This document shows positions 8,493 to 18,190 of a DNA stretch of 64,000 nucleotides, one piece after another. Location of the stretch: the NCBI GenBank assembly GCA_040218875.1, contig JAVJQP010000153.1; one strand, given 5' to 3'. The first letter of the stretch is position 1, and each line of letters begins with the position of its first letter. This DNA is from Coleofasciculus sp937127375 (GTDB lineage: Bacteria; Cyanobacteriota; Cyanobacteriia; Cyanobacteriales; Coleofasciculaceae). The position numbers and the translations under genes are program-made. Below the pieces are notes generated by a model. The model saw only the letters and a list, made by a program, of their open reading frames with translations. It ran no database searches and was not told where the DNA came from.

Positions 8493-8936
8493 GTGAAAGG
8501 CTTTGAGCAGTTGAGAGAGCTTCAAACATTTAGCAAGCAATTTCCTTCCGACCTGAATGCGTTAGACCAGGTTTTATCGTGGTTTGGGGAGCTTCACCCC
8601 TCCTCAATCGAAACAAAAGTCTGGTTACAGTGCAAACTAGCGCTTGCGGAAGGATACACTAACGCGGTGAAATATGCCCAGAAAGACCTGCCACCCAGTG
8701 TTTCCATTGAGGTTGAGGTAATTCTGGGGCAATCCCCCCAACGCCTAGAGATACGGGTCTGGGACTGTGGAGCGCCTTTTGATTTTGAACGGCGGCTCCG
8801 AACTCCGCCGTCCTTGCCTGCTGATCAGGCGGAAGGAGGGCGAGGATTGGCTATTATGCAAAAAATTGCCGATAAGCTCAGTTATACACGCATGGATGAT
8901 AACCGCAACTGTTTGACGATTGTTAAATTTTATTAA
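8493..8936 (+). CDS. HATPase anti-sigma regulatory kinase (RsbW/SpoIIAB-like)
   Basis: A 147-residue GHKL/HATPase_c protein. ATP-binding motifs are visible: N box ALAEGYTNAVKYAQ (about 51-64), G1 box RVWDCGAPF and G2 box EGGRGLAIMQKIAD. This family phosphorylates a STAS-domain antagonist and sequesters a sigma factor or other target. It is divergently arranged to the response regulator/phosphatase gene, 216 bp apart, and completes a three-protein partner-switching set with the STAS gene at 6506. The start is a GTG at 8493; a stop codon just upstream in another frame gives no further constraint. No sigma factor gene is seen in the window, so the output target is unknown. Confidence 0.88.
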   Translation: MKGFEQLRELQTFSKQFPSDLNALDQVLSWFGELHPSSIETKVWLQCKLALAEGYTNAVKYAQKDLPPSVSIEVEVILGQSPQRLEIRVWDCGAPFDFERRLRTPPSLPADQAEGGRGLAIMQKIADKLSYTRMDDNRNCLTIVKFY

Positions 8937-9027
8937 AAATCCCAGCCGCCCGGTGTCGGGAAGCAGGGGAACGGGGGCTGAGGTGCATGGGTGCATATTT
9001 CAATTGATCGGCTTTCCGATAAGCGAA

Positions 9028-9050
9028 AACCCAGCTTCTCAAGCTGGGTT
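9028..9050 (-). terminator. Perfect 10-bp stem hairpin
   Basis: AACCCAGCTT and AAGCTGGGTT pair perfectly over 10 bp with a 3-nt loop; on the minus strand the stem runs into TTTT. It lies 77 bp downstream of the small minus-strand ORF at 9127-9258 and could terminate it; it also lies between that gene and the end of the HATPase gene, so it may serve both directions. Confidence 0.5.
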
Positions 9051-9126
9051 ACTGTTTCGGCTGTACCTTCAATCTAGCTTGATGCTTACTAGAATTCAGC
9101 GGCTTACCTGGTGATGTTATCACCAT

Positions 9127-9258
9127 TTAGCGACCGCTGCCGCGATTGTCATCGTTGCCCTTAACATCAAACGTAAGACGCTTGGCTGATTGATTGGACA
9201 AAATGGCTACGCTTTCACGTTCTCCCCTAAAATAGGATGCTGGTGAAAACTTGCTCAT
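9127..9258 (-). CDS. Candidate small protein, 43 aa, unknown
   Basis: An ATG-to-TAA frame of 43 codons on the minus strand. The product starts MSKFSPASYFRGERESVAIL, continues into a KRLTFDVKG stretch and ends DDNRGSGR, a plausible hydrophilic globular or peptide-precursor composition without low-complexity bias. A palindrome (GGTGATAACATCACC) overlaps the region just after its stop and a strong terminator-like hairpin lies at 9028-9050. GGAG lies rather far (about 20 nt) upstream, with a second ATG in another frame between, so translation is not certain. No family is recognised. Confidence 0.35.
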   Translation of the reverse strand: MSKFSPASYFRGERESVAILSNQSAKRLTFDVKGNDDNRGSGR

Positions 9259-9375
9259 GTTGTTGCACATCGCTTGTAGATCTCCGTGTCCAAGTTGCTA
9301 CAGCCTTTTTTCCAATCGACAGCGGGCAAATCAGGACAAACCCTAAAATTGGGAGTAGGATGGGCGGGGGCTTGG

Positions 9376-9450
9376 GGAGATGAGGGAGATGAGGGAGATG
9401 AGGGAGATGGGGGAGATGGGGAAGCTGGGGGAGCTGGGGAAGCTGGGGCA
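9376..9450. repeat. Tandem 9-bp repeats, GAGGGAGAT / GGGGAAGCT type
   Basis: Two blocks of imperfect 9-bp repeats: GAGGGAGAT units followed by GGGGAAGCTG/GGGGGAGCTG units. The second type recurs at 34563-34625 and, as coding sequence, near 43295-43325. They look like slippage-prone simple repeats. Confidence 0.8.
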
Positions 9451-9511
9451 GAAAAAATTCGATTTAGAAGTTATAGCAGCTACCTTGGCTGGGAAAGGAG
9501 ATTCTTTACTA

Positions 9512-9538
9512 TTCCCTGTTCCCTGTTCCCTGTTCCCT
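9512..9538. repeat. Heptanucleotide tandem repeat (TTCCCTG)n
   Basis: Nearly four copies of TTCCCTG. The same heptamer array recurs at 30201-30262 and 35758-35777; such short tandem heptamers are well known in filamentous cyanobacteria. Confidence 0.85.
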
Positions 9539-9730
9539 AATCTCACTAATCTCAACCGTTAACTTTCATGAAAGTCCACCTACTTAGCGCTATATCAGAG
9601 CAGTATTGGTATGCCGATATGGGGAATCCATTCAGGAGGATGTCAAAATAGAACTACTGCACACTGAACCCTGTGGGGTACAGTGTTTTTCGTCCCGTCC
9701 CGCTGTCGTCACCTATTGGAAAGAGCGAGT

Positions 9731-12385
9731 GTGAACGTTTCGACCCCGAAGATAGACCTTGACCCCAAAAATCTGTTTCCGTTTCCTCTGGATCAATTTC
9801 AGCTCCAAGCGATCGCGGCGCTGAATGCGAATCGCTCGGTTGTTGTCTGTGCCCCCACAGGTTCTGGAAAAACGTTGATTGGCGAGTATGCTATTTACCG
9901 CGCTTTGTCAAGAGGAGGGCGAGTTTTTTATACCACTCCCTTGAAAGCCCTCTCCAACCAGAAGCTGCGAGATTTTCGTGCTACGTTTGGTGCGGACAAT
10001 GTGGGTCTGGTTACGGGGGATGTTTCGATTAATCGGGACGCGCCAATCTTGGTGATGACCACGGAAATCTTCCGCAATATGCTTTACGGCACACGGATTG
10101 GGGAAATTGGTACGTCCCTAGAAGGGGTGGAAGCGGTGGTCTTGGATGAGTGCCATTATATGAATGACCGACAACGGGGTACGGTTTGGGAGGAGTCGAT
10201 TATTTATTGTCCTCCAGAAGTTCAGCTTGTTGCCCTATCCGCTACGGTGGCGAATTCCGATCAACTAACGGACTGGTTAAACTTAGTTCATGGCGCAACC
10301 GAGCGAATTTATTCCGACTTTCGACCGGTTCCCTTACAATTCAGCTTTGCCAACCCGAAGGGCATTTTTCCCCTGCTGGACTCTAGCCAAACAAAGTTAA
10401 ATCCTCGTCTCAAACCGAAACGCAACAAAGGGAGAGGACGGGGGGGACGCCCCGAAAGCCCCAGTAATGCCTTTGTGCTGGCGCAACTCCAGCAACGGGA
10501 TATGTTACCCGCGATTTATTTTATTTTCTCTCGTCGCGGTTGCGATCGCTCGGTGGAGGAGTTGGGAGAATTGTCTCTGGTGAATGCCAAAGAAGCGGCT
10601 GAATTGAAACAGCACATTGATGAATTTTTACGTCGGAATCCAGAAGCGGGTCGGGCGGGGCAAGTAGCCCCCCTGTATCGCGGCATTGCTGCCCATCATG
10701 CGGGGATTTTACCGGCTTGGAAGGGGTTTGTCGAAGAACTGTTCCAATTAGGGTTGGTTAAGGTGGTGTTTGCCACTGAAACTCTAGCAGCGGGAATTAA
10801 TATGCCCGCTCGCACCACCGTGATTTCTACCCTCTCGAAACGAACCGATCGCGGACACCGACTGCTGACAGCATCGGAATTTCTGCAAATGGCAGGTCGA
10901 GCCGGACGCCGGGGGATGGATGCCACGGGTTATGTGGTCACAGTACAGACACCGTTTGAAGGAGCAAAGGAAGCGGCGTACCTCGCCACCAGTCAGGCTG
11001 ACCCCTTAGTCAGCCAGTTTACCCCCAACTACGGCATGGTGCTGAATTTACTCCAAACCCACACCCTTCCCGAAGCCAAGGAGTTGGTGGAACGCAGTTT
11101 TGCCCAATACCTGGCGACACTGTACCTTAAACCCCAGCAACAAGCGATTACGGAGTTAACCACAGAACTGGCAAAATTAGATATTCAACTAGCACCTGTT
11201 GACTTAAACGCCCTGGGGCGATACGAAAAACTCAAGGAACGGCTCAAAGAAGAACGGCGATTACTCAAAACCCTACAACGGCAAGCCCAAGCCGCACAAG
11301 TGGCGGAAATTGCCCAAATTATCCCCGAAGCGCCCTTGGGTACGCTACTTTCACTCAAGGGCAAGTATATTCCAGTTCCGGAACCGATTCCGGCGATATT
11401 AGTCGCGAAGGAAAAAGGGCGGGGACAATCCCCCTATTTAGTCTGCTTAAGTGCCGATAATCGCTGGTATATCGCCACAACCGCCGATTTGGTTGGGGTG
11501 CATGGCTGGTTAGAGATGATTGATTTAAGTGTGCTCAACCCACCGCCTGAACTCACACTCAAACCCGGTCAAACCAGACGGGGGACACCAGACACGGAAG
11601 CGATCGCGGCTCAAATTCCCACTGATATAGAACCCATGGTTGCACCTGAAGTTGAGGCGCAGCAGCATCGAATGGATGCGGTAAAAGCCCAACTGGAAAA
11701 CCATCTGGTGCGACAATGGGGGAATCCGTCTCAACTGATTAAGCGTGATAAACGCCGTTTAGCCTTACAAGAGGAGATCAATGAGCGTCAAACCCTTTAC
11801 CGGGAAAATCAAGCGATGCACTGGCAAGAATTTCTCAACCTGATCGAAATTTTAAGGGTATTTGGTTGTCTGGAAGATGTCAAGCCGACATCATTGGGAC
11901 AAGCAGCCGCAGCGATTCGCGGAGATAACGAACTGTGGTTGGGGTTAGCCTTGATGTCTAGTGCGTTTGATCAGTTAGATCCTCACCACTTAGCCGCCTG
12001 CGCCTGCGCTTTGGTGACGGAAACCCCGCGTCCCGATAGCTGGACAAATTATCCCCCCTCAGAACCTGTACTGGAAGCGCTAGATAGTTTAAGACAAACT
12101 CGCCGTCAGTTGTTTCAAGTCCAACGTCGCTATCAGGTGGCGTTACCCATTTGGTTAGAACGAGATTTAATTGGGTTAGTTGAGCAATGGGCATTAGGTG
12201 TGGAATGGACAGAGCTTTGTGCGGATACCAGTTTAGATGAAGGGGATATTGTGCGATTGTTACGCCGCAGTGTCGATTTTCTGTCTCAAATTCCTCATGT
12301 GCCATTCCTATCGGATGGCTTAAAACGGAATGCTACTCGAGCCATTCAGTTATTGGATCGCTTCCCAGTTAATGAATTGGGTTAG
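9731..12385 (+). CDS. Ski2/Mtr4-like DEAD/DEAH-box RNA helicase (cyanobacterial ISE2 homologue)
   Basis: About 884 residues from a GTG at 9731, chosen because GGAAAGAG lies just upstream and homologues begin close to the LFPFPLDQFQ Q-motif; a GTG at 9683 would add 16 residues. SF2 helicase motifs are complete: APTGSGKT, DECH, SAT (in LVALSATVANSD), then FATETLAAGINMPARTTV and QMAGRAGRRGMD. The C-terminal region matches the DSHCT domain of Ski2/Mtr4 helicases. The plant chloroplast homologue is ISE2, which acts in RNA processing and ribosome assembly, so a role in RNA metabolism is likely. It heads a run of plus-strand genes but is separated from the next by repeats. Confidence 0.88.
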   Translation: MNVSTPKIDLDPKNLFPFPLDQFQLQAIAALNANRSVVVCAPTGSGKTLIGEYAIYRALSRGGRVFYTTPLKALSNQKLRDFRATFGADNVGLVTGDVSINRDAPILVMTTEIFRNMLYGTRIGEIGTSLEGVEAVVLDECHYMNDRQRGTVWEESIIYCPPEVQLVALSATVANSDQLTDWLNLVHGATERIYSDFRPVPLQFSFANPKGIFPLLDSSQTKLNPRLKPKRNKGRGRGGRPESPSNAFVLAQLQQRDMLPAIYFIFSRRGCDRSVEELGELSLVNAKEAAELKQHIDEFLRRNPEAGRAGQVAPLYRGIAAHHAGILPAWKGFVEELFQLGLVKVVFATETLAAGINMPARTTVISTLSKRTDRGHRLLTASEFLQMAGRAGRRGMDATGYVVTVQTPFEGAKEAAYLATSQADPLVSQFTPNYGMVLNLLQTHTLPEAKELVERSFAQYLATLYLKPQQQAITELTTELAKLDIQLAPVDLNALGRYEKLKERLKEERRLLKTLQRQAQAAQVAEIAQIIPEAPLGTLLSLKGKYIPVPEPIPAILVAKEKGRGQSPYLVCLSADNRWYIATTADLVGVHGWLEMIDLSVLNPPPELTLKPGQTRRGTPDTEAIAAQIPTDIEPMVAPEVEAQQHRMDAVKAQLENHLVRQWGNPSQLIKRDKRRLALQEEINERQTLYRENQAMHWQEFLNLIEILRVFGCLEDVKPTSLGQAAAAIRGDNELWLGLALMSSAFDQLDPHHLAACACALVTETPRPDSWTNYPPSEPVLEALDSLRQTRRQLFQVQRRYQVALPIWLERDLIGLVEQWALGVEWTELCADTSLDEGDIVRLLRRSVDFLSQIPHVPFLSDGLKRNATRAIQLLDRFPVNELG

Positions 12386-12500
12386 TAGGGGTTTGGTTGC
12401 CAAACCCCTTCCAGGTTATTCAAGGTTGCCAAACCCCTTCCAGGTTGCTTCCAGGTTCCCAAATCCCTTCCAGGTTCCCAAATCCCTTCCAAGATAGCTT
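12386..12500. repeat. Palindrome plus tandem repeats between helicase and GHL10 genes
   Basis: Directly after the helicase stop is a palindrome, GGGGTTTGGTTGCCAAACCCC, of a family also present at 33331-33357 and 37731-37760. It is followed by imperfect tandem copies of a unit containing CCAAATCCCTTCCAGGTT. The unit CCAAACCCCTTCCAGGTT is the right arm of the palindrome, so the array seems to have grown out of it. It fills the whole spacer up to the next ATG. Confidence 0.75.
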
Positions 12501-15173
12501 ATGAACAAATGGGTGATTGGCTTTGCGATCGCGACCACAATCAATACCCTGCTAGGATTACCCAGGGCGTTCGCTCAAACGGTCAACTTAGGGGTGGTGA
12601 AAAGTCCGGATAATCAAGCAAATTGGTCAGATATTACCGATCGCTTGCAGTCAACGGGTGTGGATTACTGCGTGGTTGACTTGAGCCAGGTTAATCAACG
12701 TTCTGATCTAGGCAATACCCAACTCCTATTTTTACCGAATATTGAACGCCTAGAACCCGAACACCTGGCGACTCTGCAAGAGTGGATGCGTCAAGGCGGA
12801 CGGGTCATTGTCAGTGGTTCTGTGGGTATTTTATCTCAACCTGAGGTGCGGAATCGTTTGCGATCGCTCTTAGGTGCCTACTGGGGATTTGGTTTGACTC
12901 AGCCGTCTCGATTGGAACGATTATCGATTTCTTCCCCAAGCTGGATACCCAATGCGGGATTAGTGGGAGAGGTGCAAGGGGGTGTGGTGATTCCCGCCAG
13001 TTTGGATGCTCAAACGGTGGCTGTGTGGAATCAACCGGAAAGTCCCCCGGCTGTGGTGACGACGGATCAATCGATTTTTTTCGGCTGGCGCTGGGGAGTG
13101 GATGGAGAAGACGCCGCCCAGATGGATGTAGTTTGGCTGCAAGCTGCACTGAGTCATTATGATATTACGCCGACGCCTGGAAAGATGCCGAATTCATCCC
13201 CACCAAATTGTGGTCAACATCAATCCTTGGCGAGGACTTTTGTACCCGCAATCAAACCGGAGCAAAAACGCCAAGATACCCGCAGCGCAACTAATCCGAC
13301 TCCTGTTCCCAGCGAAGGCGATCGCTTAGTGCTTCCCGCCCAAACTCCAGCGAACAATTGGGGTACTCTCACTCCCAATGAAGTGACGGCGATGAGTCGG
13401 GAGTTGGAAAACTTAATTGGTCGGGTGGAAAGTACATTATTAAGGGCTAATGCTCATAACAGTGAGGTTGGCTTGCTCACTCAAGAGAGCGTTGAGTCCT
13501 TAGCGGGGATGAGTGCCAAGGAATCGGAACATGGAAATCAACGGCATTCCCATCCAAATCCAAGCACGGTTTCGGCGTTGGCGCAAGCGAGAATCGGCTT
13601 AGAAAATTTTCGGGGTGCAGTTGAGCAAGAGGATTACACGGCGGCGCGACGACAGTGGATTAATGCCCGACGGCTTCTCTGGGATAATTATCCGATGGAG
13701 CGTCAACTTGCCCAACCGGAAATTCGGGCAATTTGGTTAGATCGGGGGACAATTGTCAAGGCAAAGCGTAAACAGGATTTAGTTCAACTCTTCGATAACC
13801 TGGCAAAGGCGGGATTTAATACGGTTTTCTTTGAAACTGTTAACGCCAGTTATCCGATTTATCCCAGTCAGGTGGCTCCCGAACAAAACCCTCTGGTGCG
13901 CGGTTGGGACCCTCTAGACGCCGCCGTGGAGTTGGCGCATGAACGGGGGATGGAGTTACATGCTTGGGTGTGGATTTTTGCGGCGGCGAATCAGCGTCAC
14001 AATGCTCTATTAAATCAGCCGTTGGATTATCCGGGTCCAGTTTTATCGGCGCATCCAGATTGGGCGATTTTTGATAAGCAAGGACGCTTGTTTGCTCCGA
14101 ATACGAGAAAGGCATTTTTTGATCCCGCGAACCCGGAAGTGCGGGAGTATTTAATGGCGCTGCTGGAGGAAATTGCCAACCGCTATGACGTGGATGGGAT
14201 TCAACTGGATTATATTCGCTATCCGTTTCAAGATCCGCGCGTGAATCAAACGTATGGGTATGGGGTGGCGGCGCGTCAGCAATTTAAGGAACGAACCGGG
14301 GTTGATCCGATTGAGGTGTATCCTCGCGATCGCACCTTATGGCAACAATGGACAGAGTTTCGTATCCGCCAAGTGGACAGCTTTGTCGCATCAGTATCAG
14401 CGCGTCTGTTGTCGCAACGTCCAGATTTGATTCTATCGGCTGCTGTATTTCCCCTCCCCCCGGCGGAACGTCAGCAACGGTTGCAGCAAAACTGGGAAGA
14501 ATGGGCGCTTCAGGGGTATATTGATCTGGTTGTACCGATGACTTATGCCTTGGATACCGAAGGGTTGCACAGTCTTACCCAACCGTTACTCACGGAATCG
14601 ACACTCAACCAAGCGTTGCTGATTCCAGGGATTCGTTTGTTGAATTTACCCGATGTTGTGGCAGTTGACCAAATCCAACTGCTGCGGGATTTACCCACCG
14701 GAGGGTATGCTGTGTTTGCGGTTGAGAATCTTAACCAGAATTTACATCGCATTTTCCAACAGACTCAAGGTCAACCGGAGTCTACCTCAACCGAGCCAAT
14801 TCCTTACCGTAAGCCATTCCAAGTCGCCATGGATCGATTTGTGGCGCTGCAACGGGAGTGGAACTTTTTGGTCACGAATGACCAACTCGCCATTCATCAA
14901 GACGCCTTTACTGAATGGGTGGCTGAAACAGAAAAGCTAAATCAGGCGCTCAATCAACTGGCTATTGAACCCTCACCGCAGCTTATGCAAGCCGCCCAAG
15001 CCGCCCTCGCCGCGTTCCGAGCTCAATTCCCCCAATGGATGCAGCAGCAAGGGATGCGCCACCCTTATCAAGTTCAGGTGTGGGATAATCGGCTGGCAAC
15101 AATTGAACGGCTATTGAACTATGGTGAACGAACCACTTTGCCGAAAAATTCGTCAGATGCGATTAAACGTTAA
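12501..15173 (+). CDS. Exported GHL10/YngK-type glycoside hydrolase-like protein
   Basis: An 890-residue protein. Residues 1-25 form a signal peptide ending in RAFAQ, so it is exported. Residues about 28-210 resemble a class-I amidotransferase/ThuA-like fold (VNLGVVKSPDN, LFLPNIERLEPEHLATLQEW, GGRVIVSG). After a linker, residues about 405-720 match the GHL10 (DUF187) family: EIRAIWLD, NTVFFETVNASYPIYPS, ELHAWVWIF and DGIQLDYIRYP are typical blocks of this TIM-barrel family related to YngK. The acidic residues in WLD, LDYIRYP and surrounding strands are the expected active-site region. Substrate is unknown but likely an extracellular or cell-wall polysaccharide. It is followed 314 bp later by an outer-membrane TpsB gene. 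Confidence 0.85.
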   Translation: MNKWVIGFAIATTINTLLGLPRAFAQTVNLGVVKSPDNQANWSDITDRLQSTGVDYCVVDLSQVNQRSDLGNTQLLFLPNIERLEPEHLATLQEWMRQGGRVIVSGSVGILSQPEVRNRLRSLLGAYWGFGLTQPSRLERLSISSPSWIPNAGLVGEVQGGVVIPASLDAQTVAVWNQPESPPAVVTTDQSIFFGWRWGVDGEDAAQMDVVWLQAALSHYDITPTPGKMPNSSPPNCGQHQSLARTFVPAIKPEQKRQDTRSATNPTPVPSEGDRLVLPAQTPANNWGTLTPNEVTAMSRELENLIGRVESTLLRANAHNSEVGLLTQESVESLAGMSAKESEHGNQRHSHPNPSTVSALAQARIGLENFRGAVEQEDYTAARRQWINARRLLWDNYPMERQLAQPEIRAIWLDRGTIVKAKRKQDLVQLFDNLAKAGFNTVFFETVNASYPIYPSQVAPEQNPLVRGWDPLDAAVELAHERGMELHAWVWIFAAANQRHNALLNQPLDYPGPVLSAHPDWAIFDKQGRLFAPNTRKAFFDPANPEVREYLMALLEEIANRYDVDGIQLDYIRYPFQDPRVNQTYGYGVAARQQFKERTGVDPIEVYPRDRTLWQQWTEFRIRQVDSFVASVSARLLSQRPDLILSAAVFPLPPAERQQRLQQNWEEWALQGYIDLVVPMTYALDTEGLHSLTQPLLTESTLNQALLIPGIRLLNLPDVVAVDQIQLLRDLPTGGYAVFAVENLNQNLHRIFQQTQGQPESTSTEPIPYRKPFQVAMDRFVALQREWNFLVTNDQLAIHQDAFTEWVAETEKLNQALNQLAIEPSPQLMQAAQAALAAFRAQFPQWMQQQGMRHPYQVQVWDNRLATIERLLNYGERTTLPKNSSDAIKR

Positions 15174-15487
15174 TAACTGAAACTAATTGCCGACATTTGG
15201 CTTGAGAGCATGGTAGTTTGTGTAAGGTAAACTATTTTGGGCAGCTAAGGCTCTCCCCATGGGTCTAGCAAGAATTAGCATTCAGAATAGTTGTCTACCC
15301 TATCAGTCTCAACTGGGGACACAGATTTGATTGTTCCCCGACATCAGATCTGGGTAAGATTCCCGATCAAGTCGTTTGCCCAAAGGACATATTAGTTGAG
15401 ATAACGGTAAGGGGTTAGGAGATACTCCCAACAATAGGTTGATGGTTCACGCAGTACTTGCTCGTTTACAGTCGAGTTTTTACCTTG
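15174..15487. other. Intergenic region, about 314 bp
   Basis: No gene, RNA or repeat recognised; presumably contains the promoter of the TpsB gene. Confidence 0.5.
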
Positions 15488-18178
15488 ATGAAGTGGTATT
15501 TACAGCTTAATGTTTTTGTAAGTTTGCTTTCAGTTCTGACGGGAATTGGCATGGCAACCATGGCGTTTGGTGAAACCCCATCCAAGTTGACTGACTCAAC
15601 CTCAAAGAGGGTAATGGGTCGCCAAGTCCTGAGTCTGGAAACGTCCAAGATGGGCAGGGTGAAGGGTCAATCGGTCAAGTCTCCCGCTTCACGCCTGAAA
15701 CCGACTCCGTCTGCGGCGACTAAGCCTCAGTCGTTGAATGTTAAACCAACACCGTCTAGATCAACATCCCGAAAGCCCACGAATCTCAAACCCCAAGCGG
15801 TCAAACCCCAACCGCTCCAACCTGCCCGTTTGCCGATCGCAACGCTTCATGATTCTGGTGTACATAGGTCTCCTCGTTTAGAACGCTCAAGTATTGTTTT
15901 ACATCATATAAATAGGCTAGATAGGCTGCGGGCGATTCTCTTTGAGCCCATTGGTGTACCTGGAGATATCCTCAATCCTACCCCGCCTGATCCCACTGTC
16001 TTTCCAAGGGTCAACGTTTCTCCATTCCGTCACCGGGGGGCTAATCTTCCGGGTGGGAGGGTAGATGTTGCCTACCCTAATCATCCCGAAACCCCTGTGA
16101 TTAAGCAGGTTCCTGGTCATTGGGACAACCATCAACTGTCTAGTCTTTCTCTGGATAATTCTCTCAATGCCAATTCCTCAGAGGTAGAGTCAAAACCTGG
16201 GGATGGAGAGAAGGCGAGGATACAGGTTTTGGATACGAGTAACTTAGAGAGTCACTCTTCACGTCATTCTGAATCAACGCCAGATGACCGCCCGGTTCGG
16301 GGAACTCAAATTCATCCCACTCGCTTAACAGCGGAAAATCGACAGGCGGCAAGTTTAGCACCATCTCAGATTCACCCGGCGCGTCTCCAACCGGAAAATC
16401 GGCAAGCCGCGAGTCTGCTGGGTTCCCCCATTCAGTCTGTAATCGGGCAGGTGGAACGATTGCCAGCAACTCCACCAGAAACGGTTAACCCTCGGCAACG
16501 CCCACAACACTCATCCATTACAGTAGAGGAACCTCACTCCACTCCCAGGATTAACGTCGTTGAGCAACCTTTATCCTCCCCGAACCGGAATCAGTCGCCA
16601 ATCGTTGCCAGTAGCCATGACATTCGTTTGATTTCGGCGAACACCAAACAGAATGATGACGCCTCGCCGGAAGAGAGGCAGATTCAAGTCCAAGAGATTA
16701 ATGTCACCGGGAGTACGATTTTTGGCGAGGCTGAATTTAACCCGATTATTGAACCAGTGGAAGGAAATACCGTCACTCTCGAAGAACTTAGAAGTGTAGC
16801 GGATACGATTTCTCAACTGTATCTAGAACAAGGCTACATTACCTCTAGGGCGGTTCTGGTCGAAGAAACCCTGGATACAGGTGTGGTGGAAATTCGGGTG
16901 ATTGAAGGGAGTCTGGAAGCCATCCAGGTGGAAGGAAGCAGACGGCTGAATCCCAGTTACGTGCGATCGCGTATTCGATTGGGGGCAGATACACCCCTGA
17001 ATACAGGTGCGTTAGAAGACCAATTGCGCTTGTTACGAGTTAATCCGTTATTTGAAAATGTGGAAGCCTCGTTGAGGGCGGGAACTGGACTAGGACAAAG
17101 TATTCTGGTGGTGCGGATATCGGAAGCCGATCCCTTTGAAGGAAGTGTCGGTATTGATAACTATTCCCCTCCCAGTGTGGGGGCTGAACGTTTCACGACG
17201 AATGCTCGTTATCTCAATCTAACCGGGATTGGGGATGAAATTTCGGCACAATACAACCGGACAACGGCTGGGGGTGCCCATACCTGGGATTTTAATTATC
17301 GTGCGCCAATCAATGCGATGAATGGTACGGTGCAACTGCGAGCCTCGTTTAATGAAAATGAAGTCATTCAAGAAGATTTGCAGGAACTCGATATCCAAGG
17401 AGAATCCGAACTCTATGAAATTAATTATCGCCAACCCTTAATCCGCACACCACGTCGAGAATTGGCTTTATCCTTAGGATTTACCCATCAAGACGGTCAG
17501 ACTTTTACCTTTGCTGGACCAACACCGTTTGGGTTTGGACCCGATGAAGATGGAGTTAGTCGCACCAGTGTATTTAAGTTTGGGCAAGAATACACCCTAC
17601 GTCAAACCTCTGGGGCGTGGGCATTCCGTTCCCTATTTAGTTTTGGGACAGGCTTGTTTGATGCTACAGAAAACTCGGATGTTGATGAGGATTTTCCCGA
17701 TGGTCAATTTGTCAGTTGGTTGGCTCAAATCCAACGGGTACAAATTATCAATCCGGATAACTTTTTAATTATTCAAGCGGATCTCCAGTTAGGCTTTGAT
17801 AGTTTATTACCAGCCCAACAATTTGTCATTGGTGGCGGTCAATCGGTACGAGGATATCGGCAAAATGTCCGGGCGGGAGACAATGGATTTCGTATTTCGG
17901 TAGAAGATCGGATTACCTTAGAACGGGATGAATCGGGTATTGCGACTTTTGTTTTAGCGCCGTTTTTCGATGTCGGTTATGTTTGGAATCGAGGCACAAA
18001 TCCGAATGAATTAGTAGACCAGACCTTTATTGCTGGGTTGGGTTTAGGGATATTATGGGAACCCTTACCCAATTTAAACCTGCGGCTGGATTATGGGTTA
18101 CCTTTGGTTGATTTAGATGATCGCGGAGAAAATGCTCAGGATGATGGATTTTATTTTAGTGTGAATTACAATTTCTAG
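15488..18178 (+). CDS. ShlB/FhaC-type outer-membrane transporter (TpsB) with long Pro-rich N-terminus
   Basis: 896 residues from the ATG at 15488; the longer frame from a TTG at 15458 is less likely because a signal peptide (KWYLQLNVFVSLLSVLTGIG) starts at this ATG. Residues about 35-400 are a low-complexity Pro/Ser/Thr/Arg-rich region containing two related units (IHPTRLTAENRQAASL and IHPARLQPENRQAASL), unusual for the family. Then come POTRA domains (QVQEINVTGSTIFGEAEFN onward, about 405-560) and a 16-strand barrel with the family hallmark VGIDNYSPPSVG and the C-terminal FVIGGGQSVRGYRQN and aromatic end YFSVNYNF. TpsB proteins export TpsA proteins with an N-terminal haemagglutination domain; one such protein is encoded at 48245-54559. 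Confidence 0.9.
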   Translation: MKWYLQLNVFVSLLSVLTGIGMATMAFGETPSKLTDSTSKRVMGRQVLSLETSKMGRVKGQSVKSPASRLKPTPSAATKPQSLNVKPTPSRSTSRKPTNLKPQAVKPQPLQPARLPIATLHDSGVHRSPRLERSSIVLHHINRLDRLRAILFEPIGVPGDILNPTPPDPTVFPRVNVSPFRHRGANLPGGRVDVAYPNHPETPVIKQVPGHWDNHQLSSLSLDNSLNANSSEVESKPGDGEKARIQVLDTSNLESHSSRHSESTPDDRPVRGTQIHPTRLTAENRQAASLAPSQIHPARLQPENRQAASLLGSPIQSVIGQVERLPATPPETVNPRQRPQHSSITVEEPHSTPRINVVEQPLSSPNRNQSPIVASSHDIRLISANTKQNDDASPEERQIQVQEINVTGSTIFGEAEFNPIIEPVEGNTVTLEELRSVADTISQLYLEQGYITSRAVLVEETLDTGVVEIRVIEGSLEAIQVEGSRRLNPSYVRSRIRLGADTPLNTGALEDQLRLLRVNPLFENVEASLRAGTGLGQSILVVRISEADPFEGSVGIDNYSPPSVGAERFTTNARYLNLTGIGDEISAQYNRTTAGGAHTWDFNYRAPINAMNGTVQLRASFNENEVIQEDLQELDIQGESELYEINYRQPLIRTPRRELALSLGFTHQDGQTFTFAGPTPFGFGPDEDGVSRTSVFKFGQEYTLRQTSGAWAFRSLFSFGTGLFDATENSDVDEDFPDGQFVSWLAQIQRVQIINPDNFLIIQADLQLGFDSLLPAQQFVIGGGQSVRGYRQNVRAGDNGFRISVEDRITLERDESGIATFVLAPFFDVGYVWNRGTNPNELVDQTFIAGLGLGILWEPLPNLNLRLDYGLPLVDLDDRGENAQDDGFYFSVNYNF

Positions 18179-18190
18179 GGTAAGTTCATT

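Noticed and set aside
9286..9562. Several frames rich in Gly/Glu or Ser/Pro
   Set aside because: They translate the 9-bp and heptamer simple repeats only.
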